Shown: positions 44,772 to 52,946, numbered from the stretch's first letter. The stretch: DNA of 64,000 bases from JAJYVT01 sp036796435 (GCA_036796435.1 DAIRCY010000001.1:1-64000), one strand, 5' to 3'. Notes: generated by a model not told the origin, from the sequence alone. Made by a program: numbers and translations.

Positions 44772-45758
44772 TCAGAAGTACCCTTCGCGCTTGCGGTCTT
44801 CCATCGCCGTCTCCGAGAACTTGTCGTCGGCCCTCGTGGCGCCGCGCTCGGAGATCCTGGACACCGAGATCTCGTCGATTATCTCTGTGACAGTCCGCGC
44901 GGTCGACTCGACCGCGCCGGTGCAGGTGGCGTCGCCGACGGTGCGGAAGCGCACCGACTCCTCCCGCACCTCTTCGCCGGGGGCGGGTGCCACCCAGTCG
45001 CACACTGCGAGCAGCATGCCCTCGCGCTCGACGACCGGCCGGCGGTGCGCGTAGTAGATGTCGGGAAGGGTGATTCCCTCGCGCGCGATGTACTGCCAGA
45101 TGTCGAGTTCCGTCCAGTCCGAGAGCGGAAACGCGCGCACGTGCTCGCCCGGCTGCACGCGCCCCTGGTAGAGGTGCCAGAGCTCAGGCCGCTGCCGCTT
45201 CGGGTCCCACTGGCCGAAGGTGTCGCGGAACGAGAGGATCCGCTCCTTCGCCCGCGCCTTGTCCTCGTCGCGCCGCGCTCCGCCGAAGCACGCGTCGAAG
45301 GAGTGCTCTGCGATCGCGTCGAGGAGGGTGGTCGTCTGGAGCCTGTTCCGGCTCGCGTTCGGACCGGGGTCCGGGACCCGGCCGCGGTCGATGGACTCCT
45401 GGACGCTCGCGACGATGAGCCGCTCGCCCAGTTGGGTCACGAGCTCGTCCCGGAACTTGGTCACCTCGGGGAAGTTGTGACCGGTGTCGACGTGCATGAT
45501 CGGGAAGGGGAGGCCGCCTGGCCGGAAGGCCTTGACGGCGAGGTGCAGCAGGACGGCCGAGTCCTTGCCGCCACTGAAGAGCAGGACCGGGCGCTCGGAC
45601 TCCGCCGCGACCTCGCGCAGCACGAAGATCGCGTGGGACTCGAGGAGTGCGAGGTGGTCGACCCACCCGGCGCGGGTGCCGTCGTGGACGGCACCGGCTT
45701 TCCCGGCAGCGCGCGCCTTGTCGGCACGTCCCCGAGCGTGGGTCTGAGCTTCCGTCAC
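44772..45758 (-). CDS. cysD: Sulfate adenylyltransferase small subunit
   Basis: 328 residues. PP-loop SGGKDSAVLLHLAVKAF near residue 62, HVDTGHNFPE, FDACFGGARRDEDKARAKER and FPLSDWTELDIWQYI, all CysD. An N-terminal extension of about 25 Ala/Arg-rich residues is present. The stop is one base before the cysN start, so they form one unit. It diverges from cysH with 284 bases between starts; I could not assign a Cys regulator site there. Confidence 0.94.
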   Translation of the reverse strand: MTEAQTHARGRADKARAAGKAGAVHDGTRAGWVDHLALLESHAIFVLREVAAESERPVLLFSGGKDSAVLLHLAVKAFRPGGLPFPIMHVDTGHNFPEVTKFRDELVTQLGERLIVASVQESIDRGRVPDPGPNASRNRLQTTTLLDAIAEHSFDACFGGARRDEDKARAKERILSFRDTFGQWDPKRQRPELWHLYQGRVQPGEHVRAFPLSDWTELDIWQYIAREGITLPDIYYAHRRPVVEREGMLLAVCDWVAPAPGEEVREESVRFRTVGDATCTGAVESTARTVTEIIDEISVSRISERGATRADDKFSETAMEDRKREGYF

Positions 45759-46042
45759 TTACGTTCCAATCGGTCGTGCAGCCCTGCGTCTCGGGCCGGT
45801 GGCCGGCGTTCGTCGCCGGCCAGGTTCTCGAGAGGCCCCGTTCCGCCCACGACAGCTGCCGTGTAACTTTGGGAATCCGACCCTACTAGTCAAGCCTGGA
45901 TCGGCACCCCGGTCCAGGCATCCCCGCCCGGCGGGACAAGCGTAAGCCGCCGGTGCGGGCCGCAGGTGGGACCGGCATGCAGAGCCGAGCAGAACCGGGG
46001 TTGGGGAGACGTGAGCGCCGTCGAGACCACGGAGGAACGCGA

Positions 46043-46744
46043 GTGACCGAGCAGACCGCCAGCCCGGAAGCCAGCTCGGCTCCGCCCGACGAGCTCGCTC
46101 AGGAGATCGCCGCGGCCGACGAGCGGCTCGCCCACGCGCCGGCGTCCAAAGTGGTCGAGTGGGCGGTCGAGCGGTTCGGTCGCGATCTCGTGCTGGCGGC
46201 GTCGTTCCAAGACGTCGTCCTCATCGATGTTGCGGTGAAGGCCGACCCGCAGATCGAGGTCGTCTTCTGCGACACCGGGGCGCACTTCGAAGAGACCCTC
46301 GCGTTCGTCGAGGAGGTGCGCGCTCGCTACGACCTGCACCTCACGGTCACCGAGCCGGGTCCCGAGGCCGACGAGTGGCCGTGCGGCTCCACGCGCTGCT
46401 GCGAGCTGCGCAAGGTGGTGCCGCTTCGACGCGTGCTCGCAGACAAGCGCGCGTGGCTCACCTCGCTGAAGCGCGTCGACGCGCCGACGCGCGCGACCGC
46501 CCCAGTCGTCGGCTGGGACCCGGTCTTCGGCGTCGCGAAGATCAACCCGCTCGCGACGTGGACCGACGACGACGTCGACAGTTACCTGAAAGACCACGAC
46601 CTTCCAGTGCACCCACTCGTCTCGAAGGGATACCTCTCGATCGGCTGCGCTCCGACCACGAGACCCGTCTCGCCGGGCGAGGACCCTCGCGCCGGCAGGT
46701 GGGCCGGGAGCGGCAAGACCGAGTGCGGGCTCCACGCCTCCTGA
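46043..46744 (+). CDS. cysH: APS-type assimilatory sulfate reductase lacking one Fe-S ligand
   Basis: 233 residues from GTG 46043 with GGAGG seven bases upstream. Sulfonucleotide-reductase fold: LAASFQDVVLIDVAVK, VVFCDTGAHFEETL, CCELRKVVPL (Cys119, Cys120), GYLSIGCAPTTRPV (Cys202) and the catalytic C-terminal KTECGLH (Cys228). APS reductases carry a 4Fe-4S cluster on CC...CxxC; here the last Cys of CxxC is Thr205. PAPS reductases lack all four. It should reduce APS to sulfite with thioredoxin, if the cluster still forms. Divergent from cysD-cysN. Confidence 0.88.
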   Translation: MTEQTASPEASSAPPDELAQEIAAADERLAHAPASKVVEWAVERFGRDLVLAASFQDVVLIDVAVKADPQIEVVFCDTGAHFEETLAFVEEVRARYDLHLTVTEPGPEADEWPCGSTRCCELRKVVPLRRVLADKRAWLTSLKRVDAPTRATAPVVGWDPVFGVAKINPLATWTDDDVDSYLKDHDLPVHPLVSKGYLSIGCAPTTRPVSPGEDPRAGRWAGSGKTECGLHAS

Positions 46745-46911
46745 GGGCGTGAGCAGGGGCTTCTTCCACACCTTGCCGGAGCGGAGGACGCTGACTAGAA
46801 GGGGGGAACAGGGGGGCGCCGGCGACGTCGGCGTTGCGCGCTCCGGACCATCCACCACTTGTCGACCACGTCCACGTAGCTTGGTCGAGCCAAGGAAGGT
46901 AGGTCGAGGGA

Positions 46912-47595
46912 GTGACTGACTTGGTTGTGCTGGTCCTCGTAGTCGTATGGATCGCCGTGCTGGCGCCCCGGCTGGTCCGCCGCTTCAGAGATGGGCGCTC
47001 CCACTCTTCCATCGACAGCTTCCACGAGCAGCTCCACCTCCTCGAACGGACCGGGCCGAAGCTTGTCGAGCCCGCCTACCGTCTGGAAGTCCCGGAAGCG
47101 TCGGCGCCGGGGCTCGCCCTCGTCGAAGGAACCGGCGCCGTGCGCGCCACAAGGGAGCTCGTCCGAGGGGTCCGACAGAAGCAGTCGACGTGGGAAAGCC
47201 GGCGGATGCGCCGTCGCCGGCGCGACCTACTCCTCGGGCTGATCGCCCTGGTCGCGGTCACCGGCGGCGTGGGGGCTCTGCATGCCCTCCATCTTCTGTG
47301 GGCGGTCACCGGCATCTCCGCGCTCGCGCTCGCCGGTTACGTCGCCCTCGCCGCCTACGCACAGATGCTTCACGCGGAGCGGGACGCGCTGCGGCCGGTC
47401 TCCCAGCACCTCACCGAAGAACCCCCGATGCAGTGGAGCCCGCCACGCGCGAGACACGCGGCGGCCGCCCAGGTGACCCCGTCCGTCGAGGTGCTCACTG
47501 CGACGTCCGGGCGTGCGGCGCGCGCCGGGTATCCAGGAGCCTGGGACGACGACGAGCTTGTCGGAGCGGCGCGCCGGTTCGCCACTGGCGGCTGA
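46912..47595 (+). CDS. SepX/GlpR-like membrane protein
   Basis: 227 residues from GTG 46912. An N-terminal membrane helix (LVVLVLVVVWIAVLAPRLV) with a following basic stretch, a polar middle with RTGPKLVEP, an Arg-rich patch (ESRRMRRRRRD), then two hydrophobic helices (LLLGLIALVAVTGGVGALHA and ISALALAGYVALAAYAQML) and a disordered Pro/Ala tail. This layout fits the actinobacterial SepX/GlpR division-associated family. The assignment rests on layout, not on a diagnostic motif. The tRNA-Ala lies 90 bases downstream. Confidence 0.65.
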   Translation: MTDLVVLVLVVVWIAVLAPRLVRRFRDGRSHSSIDSFHEQLHLLERTGPKLVEPAYRLEVPEASAPGLALVEGTGAVRATRELVRGVRQKQSTWESRRMRRRRRDLLLGLIALVAVTGGVGALHALHLLWAVTGISALALAGYVALAAYAQMLHAERDALRPVSQHLTEEPPMQWSPPRARHAAAAQVTPSVEVLTATSGRAARAGYPGAWDDDELVGAARRFATGG

Positions 47596-47684
47596 TCCGA
47601 GGGGATACCGCCCGCAAGACGAGGAGTTCACGGTGGCGTCCGCCCGGGGCTCCTCCACCCGGCCGCTATTCTTTGAGGCGCCGC

Positions 47685-47757
47685 GGGGGTGTAGCTCAGT
47701 TGGTAGAGCGCTACGTTCGCAATGTAGAGGCCGAGGGTTCGAGTCCCTTCACCTCCA
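47685..47757 (+). tRNA. tRNA-Ala (anticodon CGC)
   Basis: Full cloverleaf: acceptor GGGGGTG/CACCTCC with the Ala-identity G3-U70 pair, D-arm GCTC...GAGC, anticodon loop TTCGCAA (anticodon CGC), variable AGGCC, and T-arm GAGGGTTCGAGTCCCTT. Discriminator A at 47757 is followed by CCG, so CCA is not fully encoded. The tRNA 3' end is repeated at 49596 and 52642 and serves as an attachment-type site. Confidence 0.96.
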
Positions 47758-48000
47758 CCGCAAGTTTTGGATTCGCGCGCCACTCCGCCATGGCGCGATG
47801 CGCTGACGTGCAGTTTCGCGATCGGCCCTCGCGTTACCCACAGGGTTTATCGGTGGAATTTATCGGTGGCCTATCACGAGTGCCGTACGCAGCCCTATGC
47901 AGGTGAGCGCGCGCCACACCGCCAGCACGCTGGACGTTCGCGCGGTGTCGGCCTCGAAGGTGTGGCGGTGCCGTATGCAGCCATAGGCGCGCCATGTCGG
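47749..48000. repeat. R1 repeat, copy 1 (starts with the tRNA 3' end)
   Basis: About 250 bases repeated at 49596-49845 with roughly 85% identity. It starts with TCACCTCCACCGCAAG, the tRNA end. Inside, 60 bases (47828-47887) are identical in both copies and contain TTTATCGGTGG twice, 13 bases apart, and TTACCCACA, one change from a DnaA box. Frames are open in both directions, but I find no known protein. Confidence 0.88.
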
Positions 48001-48113
48001 CAGCCATACTCAACCGCAGAGAGCGCGTCTCTCCCATCTTGGCGTGTGAGTGTCGCCGCACCGTCTACGCAGCGATGGCATAGGTGGGACCTTTGGTCCA
48101 CGAGCAGCTCCTG

Positions 48114-48353
48114 TCAGCTGGGATGGGCGGCGAGCCATTCCTGGAGGGAGGTCACGGTATCGTCGGCGCTGGCCTCGGCCGACACAACGAAGTCGGCCGC
48201 CGCGCGCACCTTGTCGATTTCGGACTCGTTCGGAGGCAAGTCGGCCGCGTCAACGTCGCTCTCCGTCATACCGCGCTGGACCAGCCGAGCGCGACGTAGG
48301 TCTTCGGGGGTAGCAACTGCGTGAAGGGGTCCAACAACTTTGATCCGAGGCAC
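48114..48353 (-). pseudogene. Hypothetical protein truncated by an insertion-sequence end
   Basis: A 79-residue frame ending DDTVTSLQEWLAAHPS. Its body (TPEDLRRARLVQRGMTESD...) is acidic and looks protein-coding, but the first about 10 codons lie inside the terminal repeat of the insertion-sequence remnant, so the original start has been lost or replaced. It may still be translated from the GTG at 48353. It recalls small antitoxin-like proteins in size only. Confidence 0.4.
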
Positions 48354-48859
48354 TCAGGACGCGTAACGCTCGCGGCGTGTGGGACTGAACGGATCGAGCG
48401 GCCCGCGTAAGCGCGCCGGCTGTGGCTCCCTCGATGCGGATCCATTACGTGCGACGCAACGGTTGGCGCGATGGATTGGAGCTGTCCGGGTGGAGGGGGC
48501 CTGCTTTGTTCTGGCAGCGAGCTGGTACTCATGGATGAGGCCTCCGAGGACGTCGCGTTCGCCTGAGGACCCCTTTGCGGTTGCCAGCCGGGATCGGCTG
48601 AGGCGCGTCAAGGTCGAGGCCGCGATGTGGGCGAGCCCGGGTGTAGAACCGGGGGCCTGGCGACCTGCCGGCGAAGGACCGCCAGCTGATGACGGAGCAC
48701 CAGGATCTCTGCGTCTTTGGCGACGGCGTCCATGCGGTGGAGCGACAGGGCCTCGACGACGCGGCGGAAGAGACGGTAGAGGAAGCTGAGCGCCACGGGC
48801 GTGCAGGTTCGCCGCTCGGGTCCTGCCTGGTTCAAGGCTGCGATCGCCTTGTTGGACCC
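48327..48859. mobile_element. Insertion-sequence remnant A with terminal inverted repeats
   Basis: GGGTCCAACAA at 48327-48337 and its reverse complement at 48849-48859 bound 533 bases. The right 220 bases, on the minus strand, encode the N-terminal end of an integrase-core transposase (FLYRLFRRVVEAL, then KDAEILVLRHQLAVLRRQVARP), which stops soon after. The rest of the transposase is deleted. The same remnant occurs at 51407-51642. Confidence 0.7.
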
Positions 48860-48902
48860 TTCTGCTTGCGAGGTCAGACGCGACAGGTCAGAATGTTGAC
48901 TT

Positions 48903-49154
48903 ATGACCGAGGTACTGGCGTTCTCAGACGCGAAGGCGCACCTCTCCGAGCTGGCCGAGCGGGTGGAGCGAGAGCATGAGCGGATCCTGGCGACGCGTAA
49001 CGGCCGGCCGTCCTTTGTGCTCATGAGCCCCGACGACCTTGACTCGCTCGAAGAGACGCTCGACGTCCTCAGAGACCCAGAGCTCGTGGCCTCACTGGCA
49101 AGGTCGAGAGCGGAACAGGAGCGAGGAGAGTCGCTGCGCTTGCCGGAGGCTTGA
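48903..49154 (+). CDS. Phd/YefM-type antitoxin
   Basis: 83 residues. It begins MTEVLAFSDAKAHLSELAERVE, the Phd/YefM DNA-binding fold, and has ILATRNGRPSFVLMSPDDLDSL at residues 28-48. The C-terminal helix (residues 50-80) is acidic and would wrap the toxin. The toxin gene starts 4 bases after its stop. Such antitoxins repress their own promoter, here probably in the 40 bases after the IS remnant. Confidence 0.88.
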   Translation: MTEVLAFSDAKAHLSELAERVEREHERILATRNGRPSFVLMSPDDLDSLEETLDVLRDPELVASLARSRAEQERGESLRLPEA

Positions 49155-49158
49155 CTGG

Positions 49159-49422
49159 GTGTACGAGGTCCGGATCACCCCCGAGGGGCTCCGCCACCTG
49201 AATCAGCTTCCTGCCAAAGTCCGAGACGCCGCCTTGGTGGTGCTCCATGGCCCCCTCGCCGACAACCCACACCGGCTGGGCAAGTCGCTCGTGGGAGAGC
49301 TTGCCGGGCTCTTCTCGGCTCGCCGCGGCGACTACCGGATCATCTACAGTATCGACGACACCGCGAAGCGCGTCACCGTCCATCGCGTCCAGCATCGACG
49401 CTCGGCCTACCGATCGCGCTGA
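49159..49422 (+). CDS. RelE/ParE-type toxin
   Basis: 87 residues from GTG 49159. RelE fold: VYEVRITPEGLRHLNQLPAKVRDA, NPHRLGKSLVGELAGLFSARRGDYRIIYSID and a C-terminal VTVHRVQHRRSAYR with the basic residues and terminal Tyr/Arg typical of mRNA-cleaving RelE-like toxins. Coupled to the Phd-type antitoxin upstream; type II toxin-antitoxin pair stabilising the element. Confidence 0.88.
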   Translation: MYEVRITPEGLRHLNQLPAKVRDAALVVLHGPLADNPHRLGKSLVGELAGLFSARRGDYRIIYSIDDTAKRVTVHRVQHRRSAYRSR

Positions 49423-49496
49423 TGGCTGGATGCTGCGGGGTGCATGCTTCGGACGACTCGTCCCGGCGATTTTTGTGAAGATCAGCCCAACGCGCA

Positions 49497-49611
49497 CGAG
49501 ATTGAGCAGGCGGCTGCTATGGCGCCACCATACGCACGCTCGGGTACCAGCAGGTTCACGGAATCAGAGGCGCGGAGGCGCGCATGTTGACGATGTCACC
49601 TCCACCGCAAG
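49497..49611. repeat. R2 repeat copy A and junction with the second unit
   Basis: About 100 bases (from CGAGATTGAGCAGGCGGC) that recur at 52543-52641 with about 80% identity, ending TTGACGATG. The tRNA-type core TCACCTCCACCGCAAG (49596-49611) follows directly. This is the end of the first unit and the start of the second. Confidence 0.82.
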
Positions 49612-49845
49612 GCGTGGATTCACGCGCCTCTCCGCCGTGGCGCGAGCCGCTGACGTGCAGCTTCGCGACCTGCTCTCGCGTTACCCACAGGGTTTATCGG
49701 TGGAATTTATCGGTGGCCTATCACGAGTGCCGTATGAAGCCGTATGCAGTCGGGCGCGCGCCACACCGCCAACACGCTGGACCTTCGCGCGAGGGGGGCC
49801 TCGAAGGTGTGGCGGTGCCGTATGCAGCCATAGGCGCGCCATGGC
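49596..49845. repeat. R1 repeat, copy 2
   Basis: Second copy of the 250-base R1, with the identical 60-base core at 49675-49734. Here it follows R2 rather than a tRNA. Both R1 copies have the same orientation. The sequence from here to 50054 (the next gene end) holds no supported gene. Confidence 0.85.
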
Positions 49846-50054
49846 GGGCGACATGCTCAAGACTGAGTCTCCAAGCACTCGATCGTGGTGGCAATGGATC
49901 GCCGCTATAAATGGCGAGGGTTCACGACCATCTGCGACGTTCGGATTGGCCTCAGGCTCGCCGAGCTCCTCTCGGACGGACACGTCGCCTGGGTCGGCGA
50001 CGGCAGCCGGGGGGGCCTGAACGAGGCGCTCGAGCTCTGATTCGGGAGCGGGAA

Positions 50055-50609
50055 CTAGCCCTGCTGCACGATCGGGCAGATCAGCACGGTGTCCGTCCAG
50101 ATCTGATACGGGTCGGGTGCACCAGGATTGACGACGAGGAAGTCTCCCGCCGCCTCGGCGGCCGGAAGCTGCTGGTCGGAGGTCACCGGCACGAAACCAG
50201 GACTGTTGAAATAGGCCGGGTTGTACATCATGACGACGATCCGCCAGGGCGCTCTGTAGTCACCGGCCGTGCCGTTGGAGCCGGAGCCAGGCTCTCCGGT
50301 GAGCAGATGGTCGTGGTAGTGGACGGGTTCGGCGTCGCACGGGTCGCATTGGGGCTGGTACCCGGAAGGCAGGGTGATCGGACCGCTGGTGCCGGACGCG
50401 ACCGGGAAGCCCAGGATGTAGATCGGCGGCGAGCTCAGCTGACCAGCTCCTGGAGCGGTATCCACGTGAGCGCTGTGCATCCAGTAGACCTGGCCGTCGG
50501 CATACGCGGCTTCGCCACTCGGGGAGGCCAGACTTGGGGTGGCGGTCACCACGACGATCGCCGTTGCGAGGATACCGCTGCACGCTGCCGCACAAATTCG
50601 TCGAAACAT
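50055..50609 (-). CDS. Secreted hypothetical protein
   Basis: 184 residues from ATG 50609, with AGGGGG five bases upstream. Sec signal peptide: FRRICAAACSGILATAIVVV, cleavage after PSLA. The mature part is Pro/Gly/Asp-rich with two Cys in QCDPCDAEPVHYHDHLL and one near the end, WTDTVLICPIVQQ; the His pair could bind metal. I recognise no family. It diverges from a TetR gene with a palindrome between them, which suggests TetR controls it. Confidence 0.7.
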   Translation of the reverse strand: MFRRICAAACSGILATAIVVVTATPSLASPSGEAAYADGQVYWMHSAHVDTAPGAGQLSSPPIYILGFPVASGTSGPITLPSGYQPQCDPCDAEPVHYHDHLLTGEPGSGSNGTAGDYRAPWRIVVMMYNPAYFNSPGFVPVTSDQQLPAAEAAGDFLVVNPGAPDPYQIWTDTVLICPIVQQG

Positions 50610-50661
50610 GACATCCCCCTTCGGTCGGAATCCGGCTGTCTCGACAGACATTGACTAGACT

Positions 50662-50676
50662 ATTGGTCTTACCAAT
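50662..50676. promoter_or_regulatory. Candidate TetR operator
   Basis: Perfect palindrome ATTGGT-CTT-ACCAAT between the divergent secreted-protein and tetR genes, overlapping the tetR start codon. The position fits autoregulation and control of the neighbour. Confidence 0.55.
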
Positions 50677-51436
50677 GAGTGATGAGTCTACCCATGCGAC
50701 ACGAGGAGTCAAGAGGTCGTACGTCTCCCCGTACCGATCTCAGCTCGCCATGCAGACGAGGACGACGATCCTGGCCGCTGCGGTCGAGCTGTTCTCAGAG
50801 CGCGGTTACGCGGCCACGAGCGTCGACGACATCGCCGAGCGCGCCGGCGTGTCCCGCGCCACCGTCTTCTCGGCTGCCGGGAGCAAGCGGGATCTGATCA
50901 AGGAGGCGAGGGACGTCGCGCTGGCGGGCGACGACGCCCCGGTCACGATGCCGGAGCGCCCGTGGGTGCGGGCTCTTCACAACGAACCGTCCATCGGATC
51001 GGCCATCGCGATCTACGCGCGAGCGATGCGGGAGATCTATCAGCGCGCCGCCCGGCTGGAGCTGGCTCTGGCGGCTGCAGCCGAAGCCGACTCCGAGCTC
51101 GTGCCGCTCGCTCGAGCCGCCCAGGAGCAGCGGCACTTCGGGTGCGCCCTCGTCGCGCGGGCGTTGGGGAGGAAGGGTGCGTTTCGTCCGGGGGTGACCC
51201 AGGCTGCGGCTGCGGACATCCTGTTCGCGAGTGCCAGCCCGGACGTCTACCGACTTTTGGTGCTGGTCCGTCGTTGGTCTCCGAAGCGCTACGAGAGGTG
51301 GCTGTCGCAGAGCCTCTTCGTCCAGTTGACCACGAGCACGTCGTCCGCCTCGCTCCCGACGACGTCGTCCGGCGGAAGCAGCGAAGGGGCGATCTCACGA
51401 CGTGAAGGGTCCAAAATTTCGATCCGACGCACTTAA
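50675..51436 (+). CDS. TetR family regulator, C-terminus altered by an IS
   Basis: 253 residues from ATG 50675. N-terminal HTH: TRTTILAAAVELFSERGYAATSVDDIAERAGVSRATVFSAAG. The ligand domain follows. The last about 12 residues (ISRREGSKISIRRT) are encoded by the end of the insertion-sequence remnant, so the natural end was replaced, and the Ser/Thr-rich stretch before it may also be aberrant. It likely represses the secreted-protein gene and itself through the palindrome at its start. Confidence 0.82.
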   Translation: MSDESTHATRGVKRSYVSPYRSQLAMQTRTTILAAAVELFSERGYAATSVDDIAERAGVSRATVFSAAGSKRDLIKEARDVALAGDDAPVTMPERPWVRALHNEPSIGSAIAIYARAMREIYQRAARLELALAAAAEADSELVPLARAAQEQRHFGCALVARALGRKGAFRPGVTQAAAADILFASASPDVYRLLVLVRRWSPKRYERWLSQSLFVQLTTSTSSASLPTTSSGGSSEGAISRREGSKISIRRT

Positions 51437-51642
51437 ATAGTCCGACCAGGAGACCGGGGCCTGTCGACCTGCCGGCGAAGGACCGCCAGCTTGATCACGG
51501 AGCACCACGATCTCTGGCGACGGCGTCCATGCGGTGGAGTGACAGGTACTCGACGACGCGGCGGAAGAGACGGTAGAGAAGGCTGAGCGCCACGGGCGTG
51601 CAGGTCCTGACTGGTCAAGGCGACGATCGCGTTGTTGGACCC
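51407..51642. mobile_element. Insertion-sequence remnant B
   Basis: 236 bases from GGGTCCAA to TTGTTGGACCC. The right part matches remnant A (48648-48859) over about 200 bases, including the transposase N-terminal fragment, now with more frameshifts. The left end (CGATCCGACGCACT) also matches. It is shorter than A because its middle is deleted. As in A, a toxin-antitoxin pair follows directly. Confidence 0.68.
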
Positions 51643-51713
51643 TTCAGGGTGGGAATTCTCGGCACCCACGTCCCAATGGCCGCGCCCTGTCGCACGTATG
51701 CTACATTCGTGGC

Positions 51714-51965
51714 ATGACGGAGGTAGCGTCAAGAGAACTCCGCAACGACACGAGAGGGCTCCTCCGTCGAGTTGCGGCGGGAGAGGACATCGTGATCACG
51801 GTGGACGGCGAGCCAGTGGCCGCGCTCCGACCACTACGGCGCCGGCCCCGCTGGATGCAAAGAACCGAGTTCGTTCGGCGTCTCTCCGGGCGGCAGGCGG
51901 ATCCTGGCCTCGACGCGGAATTGCGTTCTCTAGCGCCCGACATGACTGACGAGCTCGAACGGTGA
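51714..51965 (+). CDS. Phd/VapB-type antitoxin
   Basis: 83 residues. MTEVASRELRNDTRGLLRRVAAGEDIVITVDGEPVAALRPL is the Phd/YefM-like DNA-binding half seen in many vapB genes. The C-terminal half would bind the toxin. Its stop overlaps the toxin start (GTGA). Confidence 0.88.
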   Translation: MTEVASRELRNDTRGLLRRVAAGEDIVITVDGEPVAALRPLRRRPRWMQRTEFVRRLSGRQADPGLDAELRSLAPDMTDELER

Positions 51966-52348
51966 GCCAAGGGCTCGCCGATACGTCCGTCTTCATCGCT
52001 AGGGAGTCCGGGAGACGGCTCGACGATTCCTCGATGCCCGACGAGCTCGCGGTCTCAATCGTCACTGTCGGGGAGCTGCGTGCTGGGGTGCTCGCCGCGA
52101 ACGACGTCCGCGTCCGAGAGCGGCGCTTGACGACCCTGACGGCTGCGCTGGAGCTGGACCCGGTGCCGGTCGACGACGACGTTGCTGCGCAGTGGGCCAG
52201 GCTCCGGATGCTTCTTCGGGACATGGAGCGGCGTATGCCGGTCAACGACTCGTGGATCGCCGCGACCGCCATGGCGCTCCAGGTTCCGGTCGTCGCACAG
52301 GACGACGACTACGTCGAACTGGACGGATTGTCGGTCATTCGCGTGTAG
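51962..52348 (+). CDS. VapC-type PIN-domain toxin
   Basis: 128 residues from GTG 51962. PIN-domain acidic residues: ADTSVFIARESG (Asp near residue 7), VTVGELRAGV (Glu), NDSWIAATAMAL (Asp) and AQDDDYVEL (Asp). It is expected to cut RNA and to be blocked by the antitoxin encoded just upstream. Type II toxin-antitoxin pair. Confidence 0.9.
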   Translation: MSQGLADTSVFIARESGRRLDDSSMPDELAVSIVTVGELRAGVLAANDVRVRERRLTTLTAALELDPVPVDDDVAAQWARLRMLLRDMERRMPVNDSWIAATAMALQVPVVAQDDDYVELDGLSVIRV

Positions 52349-52703
52349 GAGACGTCATGTCGCCACCCCTAGATCCAGCTCCGCAGTGTTCCCTCCACCG
52401 CGAGCCAAACCGGGCCCCATCCAACGCGAGTCTCCACTCCTCGTTCTGCGACGGCCGCGGCATGTAGGGGTTCGCCGGGGAGGGCGACATTCCTTCGACG
52501 CGCGGTCGGGTCTGATTATCGGTGAAGGTTGCTCGTCGTTCCCGAGATTGAGAAGGCGGCCGCCGTGGCGCCGCCATATGCAGGATCGGCTACCAGCGGC
52601 TTTGCGCGATCAGAGGCGTGAATGCGCGAGAGCTAACGATGTCACCTCCACCGTGTTCTGTCCCGTGACATCGTGGACAGACGAACCCTCACACGATACG
52701 TGA
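52349..52703. repeat. R2 repeat copy B and third junction; no gene
   Basis: 52349-52542 shows no supported gene. R2 copy B runs from 52543 to 52641, ending AACGATG, and is followed by the tRNA-type core TCACCTCCACCG (52642-52653). Instead of R1, the sequence continues as TGTTCTGTCCCG, which looks like the end of an insertion sequence carrying the transposase fragment that follows. Confidence 0.7.
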
Positions 52704-52946
52704 TCAGGGCGCGGCACCGAGAGGCTGGGAGTCCCGGTCAGGGTCGAGCGTGAGATGGCGAAGCAGTTCACCCTCCTCGCTCAGGACCCGGATGTCGAGG
52801 TCGCAGACGAGGACGAGGACCCGACGACCCTTGTCGTGGCGCACCCGGGTGTGGGGCGTCACCTCGAACGTGTCGGGATCCGGGGCGTCCTTCCCAAGTG
52901 CCTCGAAGGCAGATTGCGCTGCCCCTCCTTCTTCGCCTTCGTCCAC
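52704..52946 (-). pseudogene. Transposase C-terminal fragment (IS481-like)
   Basis: An 80-residue frame whose second half, THTRVRHDKGRRVLVLVCDL, with GELLRHLTLDPDRDSQP after it, matches the usual C-terminal end of integrase-core transposases. The middle block found in intact members is missing and the upstream catalytic core is absent. A remnant. Confidence 0.55.

Noticed and set aside
45759..46042. Riboswitch or Cys-regulator site between cysD and cysH
   Set aside because: I could not find a recognisable SAM-riboswitch core or a clear operator palindrome.
47767..48324. 185-residue frame inside R1
   Set aside because: R1 reads open in several frames on both strands and no family is recognisable; the DNA-level repeat is the safer call.
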